Shown: positions 55,421 to 64,000 of the stretch, in pieces
Position numbering within the stretch: position 1 is the first letter of the stretch
Layout: each line of letters starts with the position of its first letter
NCBI RefSeq assembly: GCF_032884065.1
Contig: NC_088868.1
Span: 3,033,043-3,097,042 of the forward strand
From: Artemia franciscana
Lineage: Eukaryota > Arthropoda > Branchiopoda > Anostraca > Artemiidae
Length of the DNA stretch: 64,000 bases
Direction: 5' to 3'
Program-made: the position numbers and the translations under genes
Notes under the pieces: model-generated
What the model was told of the DNA's origin: nothing
Seen by the model: only the letters and a program-made list of their open reading frames with translations
Databases searched by the model: none

Positions 55421-56460
55421 CAAATCATAGGAGATATCAAGATGTTTAAATAGCTTTTTGATTTCTAAGGTGTAGCCTACCTACCATGTAATATCGGCTG
55501 AGCTCTGGAAGTGTATTCCGGTACCATAGTTTGAATAATATACCTGCATTACTTTATAGAATTATTTACATTACTTAATAGAAGTCTAGTTCTGTCTCCT
55601 CGTTTATGAAGTTGTGTCTCATTCCTAAATGCATGCCACCTCCAGTGGCTTTGTGGCGATTCTGATTTTTTCTTGAACAAGTTCAAAGCCTGATAAAGAT
55701 GATGCTTCTCAAGAAATAAACAAAGCTATTAAAGGTATTACTGTGAAACTAAATAAATACATAACTATCTACATTGACTCATTGAGGACATGATGCCCCC
55801 TTAACTTTACCGGGAAAATAATTTCTTAAGCCGCACTGGCCTGCCATAATCTAAAGAAAGAAAATTATATAAGGAAATTTTACATAATATAAAGAAATGT
55901 TCCTTGAATATACTATTTTATTCGCGCTGAAGAAGAGAGGCGGTTGTCCTCTCGAAATATTTGCTTGTGTGTTTTATTTTTTTGGTACTCTCGTTTGGCC
56001 CTCAAAAAACCATTTTTGATCGTTTTCTTTCTTTATATAAATTAGCTTGGAATTGCCAATAAGAAGAAGTAATTGAATAAGTGAGTGATTGAAATTTTCG
56101 CTAGAGTTAGACATTTAGATTTTTGCCCTTAAGCCTGTTTGGGTGATTTAATTTAAAGGAATTCATGTGTCACCCTAATACCTCAGAATTTTCATTTTTT
56201 TGTGTGTCTTCACTTAAAACACCCCTCCCCTTCCCCCATGTTTCCATGCATTGGCAATTTTTCAGTATAAAGTGTCACAGTTCATTATAAATTGAAATCA
56301 ATCAACCAATTTTCTTCAACCAATAAATTTTACAACAAAAACGCTTCAACATAGACTCCCCCGTAAGGCTCTATGGCCAGGAAAAAAACAGAGGAGAAAC
56401 GAAAATGAGACAGATGCTACAAAAACAGACACACACAAAACACATTCACTAGTTCGTAAT
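55420..56460. other. Mostly unassigned; possible continuation of the DIRS remnant
   Basis: 55420-55700 has coding-like minus-strand pieces (GFELVQEKIRIATKPLEVA near 55690-55635) that could be the recombinase N-terminus, but they are broken. 55700-56460 holds no gene; a ribozyme-like hairpin is listed separately. Confidence 0.4.
55923..55960 (+). ncRNA. Hammerhead-like motif
   Basis: CTGAAGA (55927-55933) is followed by one A, a perfect 6-bp hairpin (GAGAGG, loop CGGTTGT, CCTCTC; 55935-55953) and GAAA (55954-55957). This is the CUGANGA-stem II-GAAA core order of hammerhead ribozymes, which occur in Penelope-like and other retroelements. Against it: an unpaired A at the start of stem II, and no convincing stem III or cleavage triplet that I can draw. 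Treat as a candidate only. Confidence 0.3.
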
Positions 56461-56464
56461 GATA

Positions 56465-56938
56465 AATCCCCATGAAAGCCAGGAAGGTTGTCAGAAAGAT
56501 TGAAGTTATTTAGAATAAATCTCCGCAGGAGAGGAGATTTTTCACGAGAAAGATTCGTCATAGGAGAATTTTCTACGGAATAAATTCTCCGGAGGGAATT
56601 TTCTGTAGGAGCAACTTTCTACTAGAGGGCAGGTTATTTGTGCGATATCTTTTGTGGAGGAGGAATTTCAGGTATGTTTTAAATTCAACCTTTTCAAATT
56701 AAAGTGCGCTAAGAACCTTTTTTTCCCGGAACCGTCCACAAGAAACATTTCAAGGGAATTTTTTAGCTAAAATGGAGTTGTCTCAGAGCAATTTTCCTGG
56801 CGGGAGAGGTCGGTTTTTTTTTACGTGGGAAACTTTCGATTGAGGGATTGTCCTTGGGGAGGAGGAATTTTCCAAGGAAGGGGAGCTAGATTTCCTGGCA
56901 TTATTTGAAAACGATCAGAAATTAAATAAAAAAGATAA
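56465..56938 (+). repeat. Repeat B copy ending at a (TA)n tract
   Basis: Repeated 'aggggaattttc' and 'ttttccatggag'-like words; 'gagctagatttcctggcattattt' and 'gatcagaaattaaataaaaa' at 56884-56930 are the standard B terminus. Where a P arm should follow, a (TA)n tract follows instead. Confidence 0.7.
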
Positions 56939-56939
56939 G

Positions 56940-57234
<295 letters not shown>

Positions 57235-57237
57235 TGA

Positions 57238-57375
57238 TTTATGCATGAAGACAGTTGTGCATCGAATTCTGGCCTCTTTTATTCAATGTCTGGCAATATA
57301 TTCATATACTGCTGTGATCAATCAAGTTGATTCACACATTCTGAATGAGTCAAAGTGGAATGATTTGATTTTTTT
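57238..57375 (+). pseudogene. Second copy of the coding-like repeat at 13.64-13.88 kb
   Basis: Reads [27 protein letters not shown] and [11 protein letters not shown] on the plus strand, related to the minus-strand frame at 13878-13645. It is truncated at its left by the (TA)n tract and loses the frame after about 40 codons. Family unknown. Confidence 0.45.
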
Positions 57376-57700
57376 TTTTATTTGAGTTTCTGTGTTGTTT
57401 GTTTTCTATGCAGTATTTAAATAAGAATAAAAGCAGTATTGATTCATAGTGAAAGGACTAATATTGGTAACGCTAGATTTGATTCTCTCCACAAGAAAAA
57501 AAAGAGCAATATTTTTAAATTACTTTTTTTATGTTTAAATTTTCTTTTGTGAGAATTTATTCCCCTCAAATCACATGGAATAAATTATAATAGGCTATCT
57601 AAAAATTGTTTAGAATCATAAATGAAGATATTAGGCTAACCTTCAAATGAAACTGTTTTGATTAAAAAGGAGATAAATTTATAAAAATTCATATTTTTGA
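57375..57700. other. No gene recognised
   Basis: AT-rich flank of the adjoining MITE. No motif was recognised. Confidence 0.5.
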
Positions 57701-57701
57701 C

Positions 57702-58064
57702 TTACCAATAAAGTGAACATATAGTTCAATGTCTTTTTTATGCTCTTTACGAATATAATAATCGCTTCTATTGCAAATTCAAATTTAACCACTTTTTTAG
57801 CTCTAAAAAATGACAAATTTTCAATTAAAGTATGAGTTATCGGTCATTTTGCGACAAAATAATACTGCTTTTTCCCAGTGCTGTTTTCTTGGTCGTTCTC
57901 GACAAAATAATACTACATTTTCTCAGAGCCAAAATTATTTATCATAAGGTTAGTTTAGGTTAGGTCAAAAAGTGCTTAAATTTGAATTTACAGTAGAAAC
58001 AATTATTATATTCGTAAAGAGCGTAAAAAAAAGACATCGAGCGTTATGTTCACTTTATTGGTAA
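57702..58064. mobile_element. 363-bp MITE with about 100-bp terminal inverted repeats
   Basis: Left arm 57702-57802 starts TTACCAATAAAGTGAACAT; right arm 57966-58064 is its complement and ends ATGTTCACTTTATTGGTAA. Inside, ctctttacgaatataataat and aaattcaaatttaa pair with their complements. The centre holds a direct pair of 'cgacaaaataatact'. No clear target duplication and no ORF. The superfamily is unassigned. Confidence 0.85.
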
Positions 58065-58385
58065 TTCAATGACATATACTGTCATAAATTTACCAAAAAG
58101 GGAAAGTGTTAAGAGAATAATTAATGCTTCATATTATGCAGAACATTTTTAGCCTAGTTAACACACTTGAAGGCACTTCGACTCTACTCTACCCCAACAA
58201 GAACCATTCCTTGGTAGGTGGTGGGCGGGTAACTGTCGTAAGTACTTCGGGTGCCGTGGCTGGGGAACTGCCCATTTTGATCCAATTTTTCTCTTCTATT
58301 CGGCTCTTTTTGTTTACATTCGAGACGGGAGGTAGTGCTGTAAATGTTTTTACAGTGCTTTTTACACTAAAATTTTCGAGAACTT
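58065..58385. other. Unassigned, locally GC-richer
   Basis: A 96-codon plus-strand frame (58124-58414) includes GGGRVTVVSTSGAVAGELP but runs into repeat sequence at its end and has no recognisable domain. Not called as a gene. Confidence 0.4.
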
Positions 58386-59050
58386 TTAAAACAGCTTCTT
58401 ACTGTTCTAATTAAACGAAGTGTGTGTTTCAGGAGTCGTTCTGAAAGAATTGGGACCGAATTCAAACTTTAGCATAAAGTGCGAGGTGTTGCTGAGGGGG
58501 CTACCCCTTTATTTACCTAATAATTTATGCTTGTTTTAAATTTTAATGTTACTCCTTACTTCCAGTTGAAAAAACTTATTTGTTATTTAATTTCCGATTA
58601 AAAAAAAAAATAATGTCAAGAAGTCTGGCTCGACCTCTACGGAAATATCCCACCAACGGATATATCCTTTAGACAATTCAATCCTGGGGAAAATTTACCC
58701 TGAACAATTATCCATAACATCTCTTCACGTAAAAGTGAGTCAACAAAGAGAAGGCAAGACACGAGAAAAATTTCACATAGGAATTCTGGCAATTTCCCTC
58801 AGTGTAAACTTCACCTACTGGAAACTTCCCTCCCTATGGAAAATTCTCATGTGGAAAAATCCTCTGGAGAAAATTCGCCCCTTACCCGAAAATGTATGCA
58901 TACTTCCCAATAACTAATACTGTACGTGAACAATCGGTAAATCTTATAGCGTAGACCCTTCCCCAGGGGCTATTGGAGGTCGTGTTATCTCTAAAGGCAT
59001 ATAAATTCTCCTTTTCAACTATACTGAACAAAATGGCTATCTCAAAACTT
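58385..59050 (-). repeat. Inverted P arm and repeat B
   Basis: 58385-58590 is the P arm with its spacer (gtttcaggagtcgttct, gcgaggtgttg, tactccttacttccagttg). 58610-59050 is repeat B, the close inverted counterpart of 12960-13430 (ggctcgacctctacgg, ccttacccgaaaatgtatgc, cccaggggctattgg). B is interrupted at 59050 by the following MITE. Confidence 0.85.
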
Positions 59051-59385
59051 GGTACTTATATGTTAGCCCGACAACACTCAAGAAATGAAGTTAGGTTAAT
59101 TCTAATAAATATCTCAAAATGTGAGGAAAATATAATACTTTATTAACAAAATTATGGAAACTACAATAAAGAATTATGGAAAGGGGACCGCCGAGACCAG
59201 AACACATTATATTAAATACCTAACCCTACCAAAATACCATTTCTATATTTCAAATATTAAATGAAAATAGCTTCAACGCAGTTTATTTCAGTGAACCAAT
59301 CAGCTAATCGTTTCCGTATACAGTATGATAAACCGGTTTGTAGCAGCAAAATTCTTGAGTGTTGCCGGACTAACGCGAAAGTACC
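59051..59385. mobile_element. 335-bp MITE with 32-bp TIRs and 8-bp target duplication
   Basis: Left TIR 59051-59082 begins GGTACTTATATG and continues TTAGCCCGACAACACTCAAG. Right TIR 59354-59385 is its complement at 27 of 32 positions. It is flanked by caaaactt (59043-59050) and caaaattt (59386-59393), 7 of 8 identical. Repeat sequence on both sides is continuous once the element is removed (the 'cgatcaaaattttgagatagcc' word of A). An 8-bp duplication suits hAT, P or Merlin-like transposases, and the GG start leans to Merlin. No ORF, so it is non-autonomous. Confidence 0.85.
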
Positions 59386-59690
59386 CAAAATTTTGATCGG
59401 ACGATTTTGAGAAAAGGGGTGTCGAAGGGGGCCTAGTTGCCCTCTAATCTTTTTGGCCTCTAAAAAATATCACTCAAACTTTTAATTTCTGTTCAAATGA
59501 GCCCTCTCTCGATATTTTAGGGTCACTGGGTCGATACGATAACCACTGATAAAAAAGAGGAAACAAAAACTAACAAATGAACGCGCATCCGTTATCATTT
59601 TTCTGGCCGAAAATACAAAAATCAACAGATATGAGCTTGAAACCTCCAAAGTAGGACTCTCTGATACGCTGAATCTGATTGGAAATATAT
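59386..59690 (-). repeat. Repeat A, inverted, middle section
   Basis: Complement of the A core: ttttgatcggacgattttgag, ctagttgccctctaat, gagccctctc, gggtcactgggtcgatacgat, and ctctgatacgctgaatctga at its end. The left hairpin is missing. Confidence 0.8.
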
Positions 59691-60420
59691 AGCCTAATAT
59701 GGGCTATATCTTTGGACAAGGTTAGAAAAGTTAGGTTACGTTTGATAGGGCAATTACTGTTATTATCGTACAAATGGAACATCAGAGATGGGAACGCTAT
59801 ATATGTTGAATTAGGCCGGTGCATTCTTTTGATTGCTTTATTTATATTTAGTTTCGTAGTAAAAGATACAGGTGCTTTTAATTTTTATTAAATTGTCACG
59901 GAAAGAGAAAGTGTCTTCTCTTTGAGAAAAATGTCTTTAAAATTTTCTCAAGATCAATTGCCAACTTAACTTAGGTTCCCACTTAAATCGTTGGACTATA
60001 TTTATGTAGTGCTTTCAAGACTTTTTTATTCGCAGTGAATTTTTATATGAACAATTCTTACATGAACAATAGTATGAATTGAAGACCATGGAAACCATAA
60101 AAATCGAGAATTCACAATGTTTCCTCTCCCCCCCCCCTCTTTCACAAAATTTCCTGGCAAAATTTTTACAAAATTATCATATAATTGTTTTAAATTTATT
60201 AGTTAATTAATATTTATTTTTTGAATGTTATTAATTCTCCATGAAAATTATTTAATTATTGTTAATTATTATGATCTAATTATTTTAATTATATTTATTT
60301 AAGATACCGGTACTTACGCGTTACAGCAACCACAATCAAGTTCTTGATCCTAGTAAAACTGGAGTCTCTGTCTGCATTTGGAATTAAATTAGCTTAGTCT
60401 CAGAGAGATAAACGGTATGC
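59690..60420. other. No gene recognised
   Basis: AT-rich, with a C-run near 60128 and a TTAATTATT-rich stretch at 60185-60300. A 70-codon ORF at 59679-59891 starts inside repeat A and is not credible. Confidence 0.5.
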
Positions 60421-60722
60421 GTGTAACTTAAGTACCGTGTAACTAAACCCCAAGCAACTGAACCCCTATAACTGAACCACCGTGGAACTGAACCCCCTTG
60501 CTACTAAACTCATTGAAACTAAACTACCATGCAGCCCAATACTATTTAACTGAACCCCCGTTTAACTGAACCACCGTGCATCCGAACCCCGGGAAGCTGA
60601 ACCCCCGTGTAATTGAACCTTCCCTGTAACTGACCACCGTGTAACTGAACCAAAGTTCCACTTTACCCCGTTCAAATGAACCCTCGTTTGACTGAACCCT
60701 CGTTCAACTGAACCACCGTACT
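60421..60722 (+). repeat. Minisatellite, about 17-bp unit (aactgaaccnccgtgt)
   Basis: Roughly 17 degenerate copies of aactgaacccccgtgt-like units lie in a row, with single-base changes in most copies (aactaaacccc, atgaaccctcgttt, attgaacctt). No flanking gene. It is not the arthropod telomere repeat (TTAGG)n. Confidence 0.9.
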
Positions 60723-61795
60723 CAGTTTTTCAACATTCTACAAATATGAGGCAATAGTATTGGGTATAACACAAGTTAGAATCTTTACATGATCAACCTC
60801 ATTGGAGTTATTTGTTTTAAAGTCATTAAATAGAACCCTGTCAAGATGATTCACAAACAAGCTTTGTTGTTTTTTTTTTGTCACAAAAACATAGAAAATC
60901 AGACGTTGCAAACCATTGAAGCCAGATTTATTTTATCGTTGTTATATTTTATGTCTCCACCCTGTCATTGTACAAAAATGCCCCTTCCCTCGAAAATACC
61001 CATAACCACCCTTCCCTTTAGCAGGTTGGTTTCAACTCACTTTTGACTTATAAAAAGGACTAGAAGCCTTAATTTCTGATCGAATGAGAATCCTGTGAAG
61101 TTACTAAAACCATTAGACGGAGGTGGAGATGAGAAAGGATGAGTCCCCCTTCTTTACGGAATGAGTTCTGTTAATTTTGGAGTTTAATGTCACTCTTTAT
61201 TCTCATAATAACAGCATGGATTAGAGATATTCCCAGAAATCAAGAGAGATTAAATATCAGTTTCACATTTTTGATGTTCAAAGATTTTTGTCCCTCACCA
61301 AAAAAATAACCCCCCAAACAAAAGTCCTGGATACGGCCTTGGGGATTTCATTTTGAACAAAGTGATCATATAGGCTTCTTGGGCGGATCTTTCCATCAAT
61401 TTATTTGCCTTTGGGAAAAGGAATTTTCCCTTTGATTTCTTGGCATTATTTAAAAACCATCAGAATTCAATAAAAAACAACAAGTCTTATCAGCTGAAAT
61501 TACGGAGATTCATTAAAACTTAAACAAACAGAAATTATGACTTATATGAGTGGGGTTGTATCCACCTCGATGCACTCTTTTTTTTAGAACCTTTAAAAAA
61601 GGTTAATATTCTAAAAGGTTATTATTCTAATGAAACAACAGGGAAGGGGTCTTATGAAGGATTGACAGGTAATTGGAGCCCCATTTTATTATTGTTACTT
61701 TTTTTTTGACCAATTAAAAATTTGGAAAATTAACTTCAATATTAAAAAAAAGTCTATTCTACCAGTAAAACTGACAGGCCGGGAAAAGCGCCATA
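60722..61795. repeat. Assorted repeat fragments
   Basis: 60990-61110 is one unit of the 33.4-35.3 kb array (ctcacttttgacttataaaaagg, aatttctgatcgaatgag). 61290-61345 ends in 'ctggatacggccttgggg', an end sequence also seen near 21225. 61380-61475 is the end of repeat B (gaattttccctttgatttc, cttggcattatttaaaaacc). 61475-61640 is a decayed P arm. No gene was recognised. Confidence 0.55.
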
Positions 61796-61839
61796 ATGCC
61801 TGATTTATTTTGTCGTATTTATTTTGAACGGACCCAATT

Positions 61840-62165
61840 ATTTAGTTTGGGACGGGGTCAGTGTTGTGACTCTGTAGGCTCAGCCAGAGTCAACCCATTT
61901 GTATATGGGTACCTGAAGAAATCTGTGGAAGGTAAACAGGAAAGGTGCACGAAAGCACAGGATGGTTGCCCCCCCCCATCGCGCTTCCTGGCTGATGGGC
62001 CAAGAAACGGAGAAGAGCACCGCCGGTAGGGACTGTAAAGTTCAATGGCGCATTCTTTACCTTTTTCTTTACCTACCTCATTTATTTTGGATGGGCGAGT
62101 TCAGACAAGGAGGGAAACTAGAAATTCCAAAAACGGGAGAACTTTATTTCTCATTTTCATAATTT
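61840..62165 (+). other. GC-richer block, possible LINE leader fragment
   Basis: The segment is distinctly richer in G+C than its flanks, has an ORF of 77 codons (61796-62029) without a known domain, and a C-run near 61970. Its position 170 bp before a LINE 1-type 3' end suggests part of the same decayed insertion, but this is inference. Confidence 0.35.
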
Positions 62166-62319
62166 GATCATTGTTCGAATTTTTCCTGGAAAAGGGAGGG
62201 GGTCACATCCCTGGCCGCAACCGGTGGAACTCATTTAAAGATAAATACTCTTTTAAGTGAGCCCACCGGACTAATCGTGTTTCAAACCAAAAGTCTTAGG
62301 GAAAATTGGATTCGACACT

Positions 62320-62605
62320 GCTTTAAAGTGTTAGAATGAGAGAAAAGTTGAGATGGCTAGGAGACGTGCTAGGAATGAAAAATGGCAGACAATCAAATAT
62401 TCTACTTTTTAGCCATCTATCCAGAACCAAAGGGAATGCAAGTCGTCTCCGAATTAGGCAGCCAAATTCATTTGGGAGGATTTAAGGGAAATTAGAAATT
62501 CTTGGAAGGGTGTAAAGAGGGTAGCTCTAGATAAGTTGGTACGGAGGAGAAGCGTGGTTAGCTATGTTGGTGATAGGCAGCTTGGTGCCGCAGTGAATTC
62601 TATTA
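62320..62605 (+). pseudogene. LINE 1-family 3' end
   Basis: Reads MREKLRWLGDVLGMKNGRQS from 62337. It runs through the FSHLSRTKGNAS block and the 'ggtgtaaagagg' block to 'gtgg.tagctatgttgg...cagcttggtgccgcagtgaa'. LINE 1 shows the same succession at 6509-6770 (EKRLRQLVYVLQMKDD, QPSRAKKK, gaggg.gtaaagagg, cttggtgctgcggtgag). Stops and shifts are frequent. It is a 5'-truncated copy. Confidence 0.8.
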
Positions 62606-63380
62606 GTTGTACAGAATGCACAAAAAAAGGTGATTCAAAAAGTCTTCACACATAACAGTCTCCTTTGGTTTGTATCTACAGAGCGACCCGAACTTCCATC
62701 TTTCTTTTTCAGAAGAAAGGATAGTCATTGCAGTAAAGTTGTTACTTTGAATTTCCGAAGTCCGGTTAACTTCATCATTGACAGTTGACTGTCTGAAATT
62801 CCCGTTTCTCTGCTTCGATTCAATTAGCTTTGCGAATCAGCAATTTCAGTCTTATGCAAGCTTTGATGGTAAAAGTTAGGTTAAATTAGTTTATAAATCT
62901 TACAAATGGGTTAAAAATCTAACCTATATAAACCTGTCACCATCAAACCGTTCATAAAACTAAAAAAAAAAGACTGGCAAGGCTAAATAAAACCATAGCT
63001 CATGCGATGTTTACAAGAGCCCAAATATTGTTAGTAATATATCTTCAAAATATACAGTACTGTGTCAGGATACACTAATCCACGAATTTTTATTTTTTTT
63101 TCGAGGAGAAAGATAATTTCTTTTCAACTTGGCTTTTTGAACACAAAGTTTGATCTTCTAACATGTCTTTTTGCGAGTTCTCCGTCTAAAAGCAAACACT
63201 AAGTCATTTTGCAATTGCAATTTTTTTTTTGTAAATCCCAATATGCAAACAGTCGTTTTCCAGTTCATTTTGCCTATAGTTAGGGACTGCGTGTCATTCT
63301 TTAGAAGGTTAGGTAAGGTTTTAGGAGGGTGTTTTTTAGGTTTTGAGGGTGTCTTTTAGGAGGATTTGAGTAGTATGTAA
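62605..63380. other. AT-rich, no gene recognised
   Basis: Several gttaggtta/aggttaggt words near 62870-62930 and 63305-63330, which also occur near 57955 and 59705, suggest small shared fragments. No coding sequence was recognised. Confidence 0.45.
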
Positions 63381-63850
63381 CTGTGACAGCGGAGATATAT
63401 CAAATTTTGAAAATGTATCTGATGGGTAAACTAACAGTATACTTTTTTTTTCCTGTTTTTTTTTTCTTTCCTAAACTATAAGTTGTAATGCTTGCGTAAT
63501 TTTGAATGAAGAAAATCTCGATGAGATCTTTGTAACTTAAAACAGTTAAATTTTGCGCTATTGTCGAAGAAAAAGTGACCATCGCCATGTCTGGTATTTG
63601 ATGTTCCTTCAGTTCTTTTGGTGTAATTGTAAAACAATATTACCATAGTATTTAAGCACTGGATCTCAGCTTCTAAAACTAACAAATTTGCTAGTTAAAG
63701 AAAGACTACAATAGAGGCAAGATCTGTCAAACGCTAGATGGAACTTTTTTTGAATTTTTTTTTATTTAATCACTAATTAGGCTACTATTTATCCATCTGC
63801 CCGGATAATCTTGTGCAATGTTAATAAGGATACTCATTAAATTTTTTTAG
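63380..63850 (-). repeat. Inverted copy of the 19.84-20.33 kb block
   Basis: Complements of 19840-20335 in order: gatctgtcaaacgctagatgg, tttgctagtt, aagcactggatctc, cttttggtgtaattgta, gtcgaagaaaaagtgacc, agttaaattttg, tgaagaaaatc, atgtatctgatgggta. The contained minus-strand 69-codon frame corresponds to 20047-20229 but shows no selective constraint. The final 150 bases of the window are unassigned. Confidence 0.85.
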
Positions 63851-64000
63851 AAGGTTTCAAAAACCATAAGCTCATCAATATATTTCAATTCATGGAAAAC
63901 TCCTTAGCGAGTCTGTGGAGTCGAACTTGGAGAGTACGTTGGGTTATTCCATTGGGAACAAGGAGGGTAAGCAATGAATATGGTATTTGACTGCTTGTGA

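Noticed and set aside
58124..58414. 96-codon ORF with Gly/Val-rich middle
   Set aside because: Its last third enters the inverted P arm, no domain is recognisable, and no splice context is evident.
60421..60722. Telomere or CRISPR-like array
   Set aside because: Units are 17 bp, adjoining and degenerate, with no unique spacers and no (TTAGG)n; this is a minisatellite.

Overview
This window looks like a piece of an AT-rich, repeat-choked arthropod nuclear genome. Evidence seen directly: very long (AT)n and (TTA)n microsatellites, at least five different non-LTR retrotransposon (LINE) remnants full of stops and frameshifts, short inverted-repeat elements (MITEs), satellite-like tandem arrays, and one exon-like block with splice sites. 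There are no bacterial operons, Shine-Dalgarno sites or long intact ORFs. From memory only, the dominant repeats and the 4.5 kb LINE resemble genomic sequence of the brine shrimp Artemia; I could not search this.

Shorthand for repeats. Repeat A is about 1.5 kb; it begins with a short hairpin (9-bp arms ACAGTTCGT/ACGAACTGT) and recurs at least 11 times on both strands. Repeat B is a G-rich relative (ggaattttcc-type blocks) that shares A's right part. Foldback P is a roughly 130-bp arm starting near CAACTGAAAGTAAGG; it ends A and B copies and also occurs as complete palindromes. Repeat C is a roughly 1 kb block made of about 300-bp units.

Layout. 0-3.6 kb: AT-rich sequence and repeat fragments. 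3.6-6.8 kb: LINE 1 (plus strand). 6.8-9.3 kb: A/B/P. 9.3-10.3 kb: tail of an R1/Jockey-like LINE. 10.5-13.9 kb: A, a roughly 290-bp satellite, then B. 14.1 kb: long (AT)n. 14.6-20.3 kb: a duplicated segment, its copies separated by repeat A, with a LINE fragment and a MITE nested in the second copy. 21.5-23.7 kb: full-length A plus C. 23.98-24.08 kb: an exon for half of an LDL-receptor class A module, the only convincing cellular coding signal. 24.1-28.6 kb: repeat-poor, intron-like. 28.7-29.5 kb: MITE and an unidentified coding-like block. 30.8-33.4 kb: LINE 3 (minus). 33.4-35.3 kb: tandem array. 36.5-38 kb: satellite piece and LINE 4 C-terminus. 38-41 kb: A and tandem repeats. 41.7-48.9 kb: LINE 5, cut open by a 3.3 kb nested A-A-P composite. 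49-54 kb: C, B, A. 54.6-55.4 kb: remnant of a DIRS-type tyrosine recombinase (minus). 56.5-60.7 kb: B, long (TA)n, two MITEs, A, and a 17-bp minisatellite. 61.8-62.6 kb: LINE fragments. 63.4-63.85 kb: inverted third copy of the 20 kb repeat.

No gene here can be called intact. The biology of the window is layered transposition: at several points the order of insertions can be read directly (MITE into B/A, A-A-P into LINE 5, LINE fragment plus MITE into a duplicated segment).
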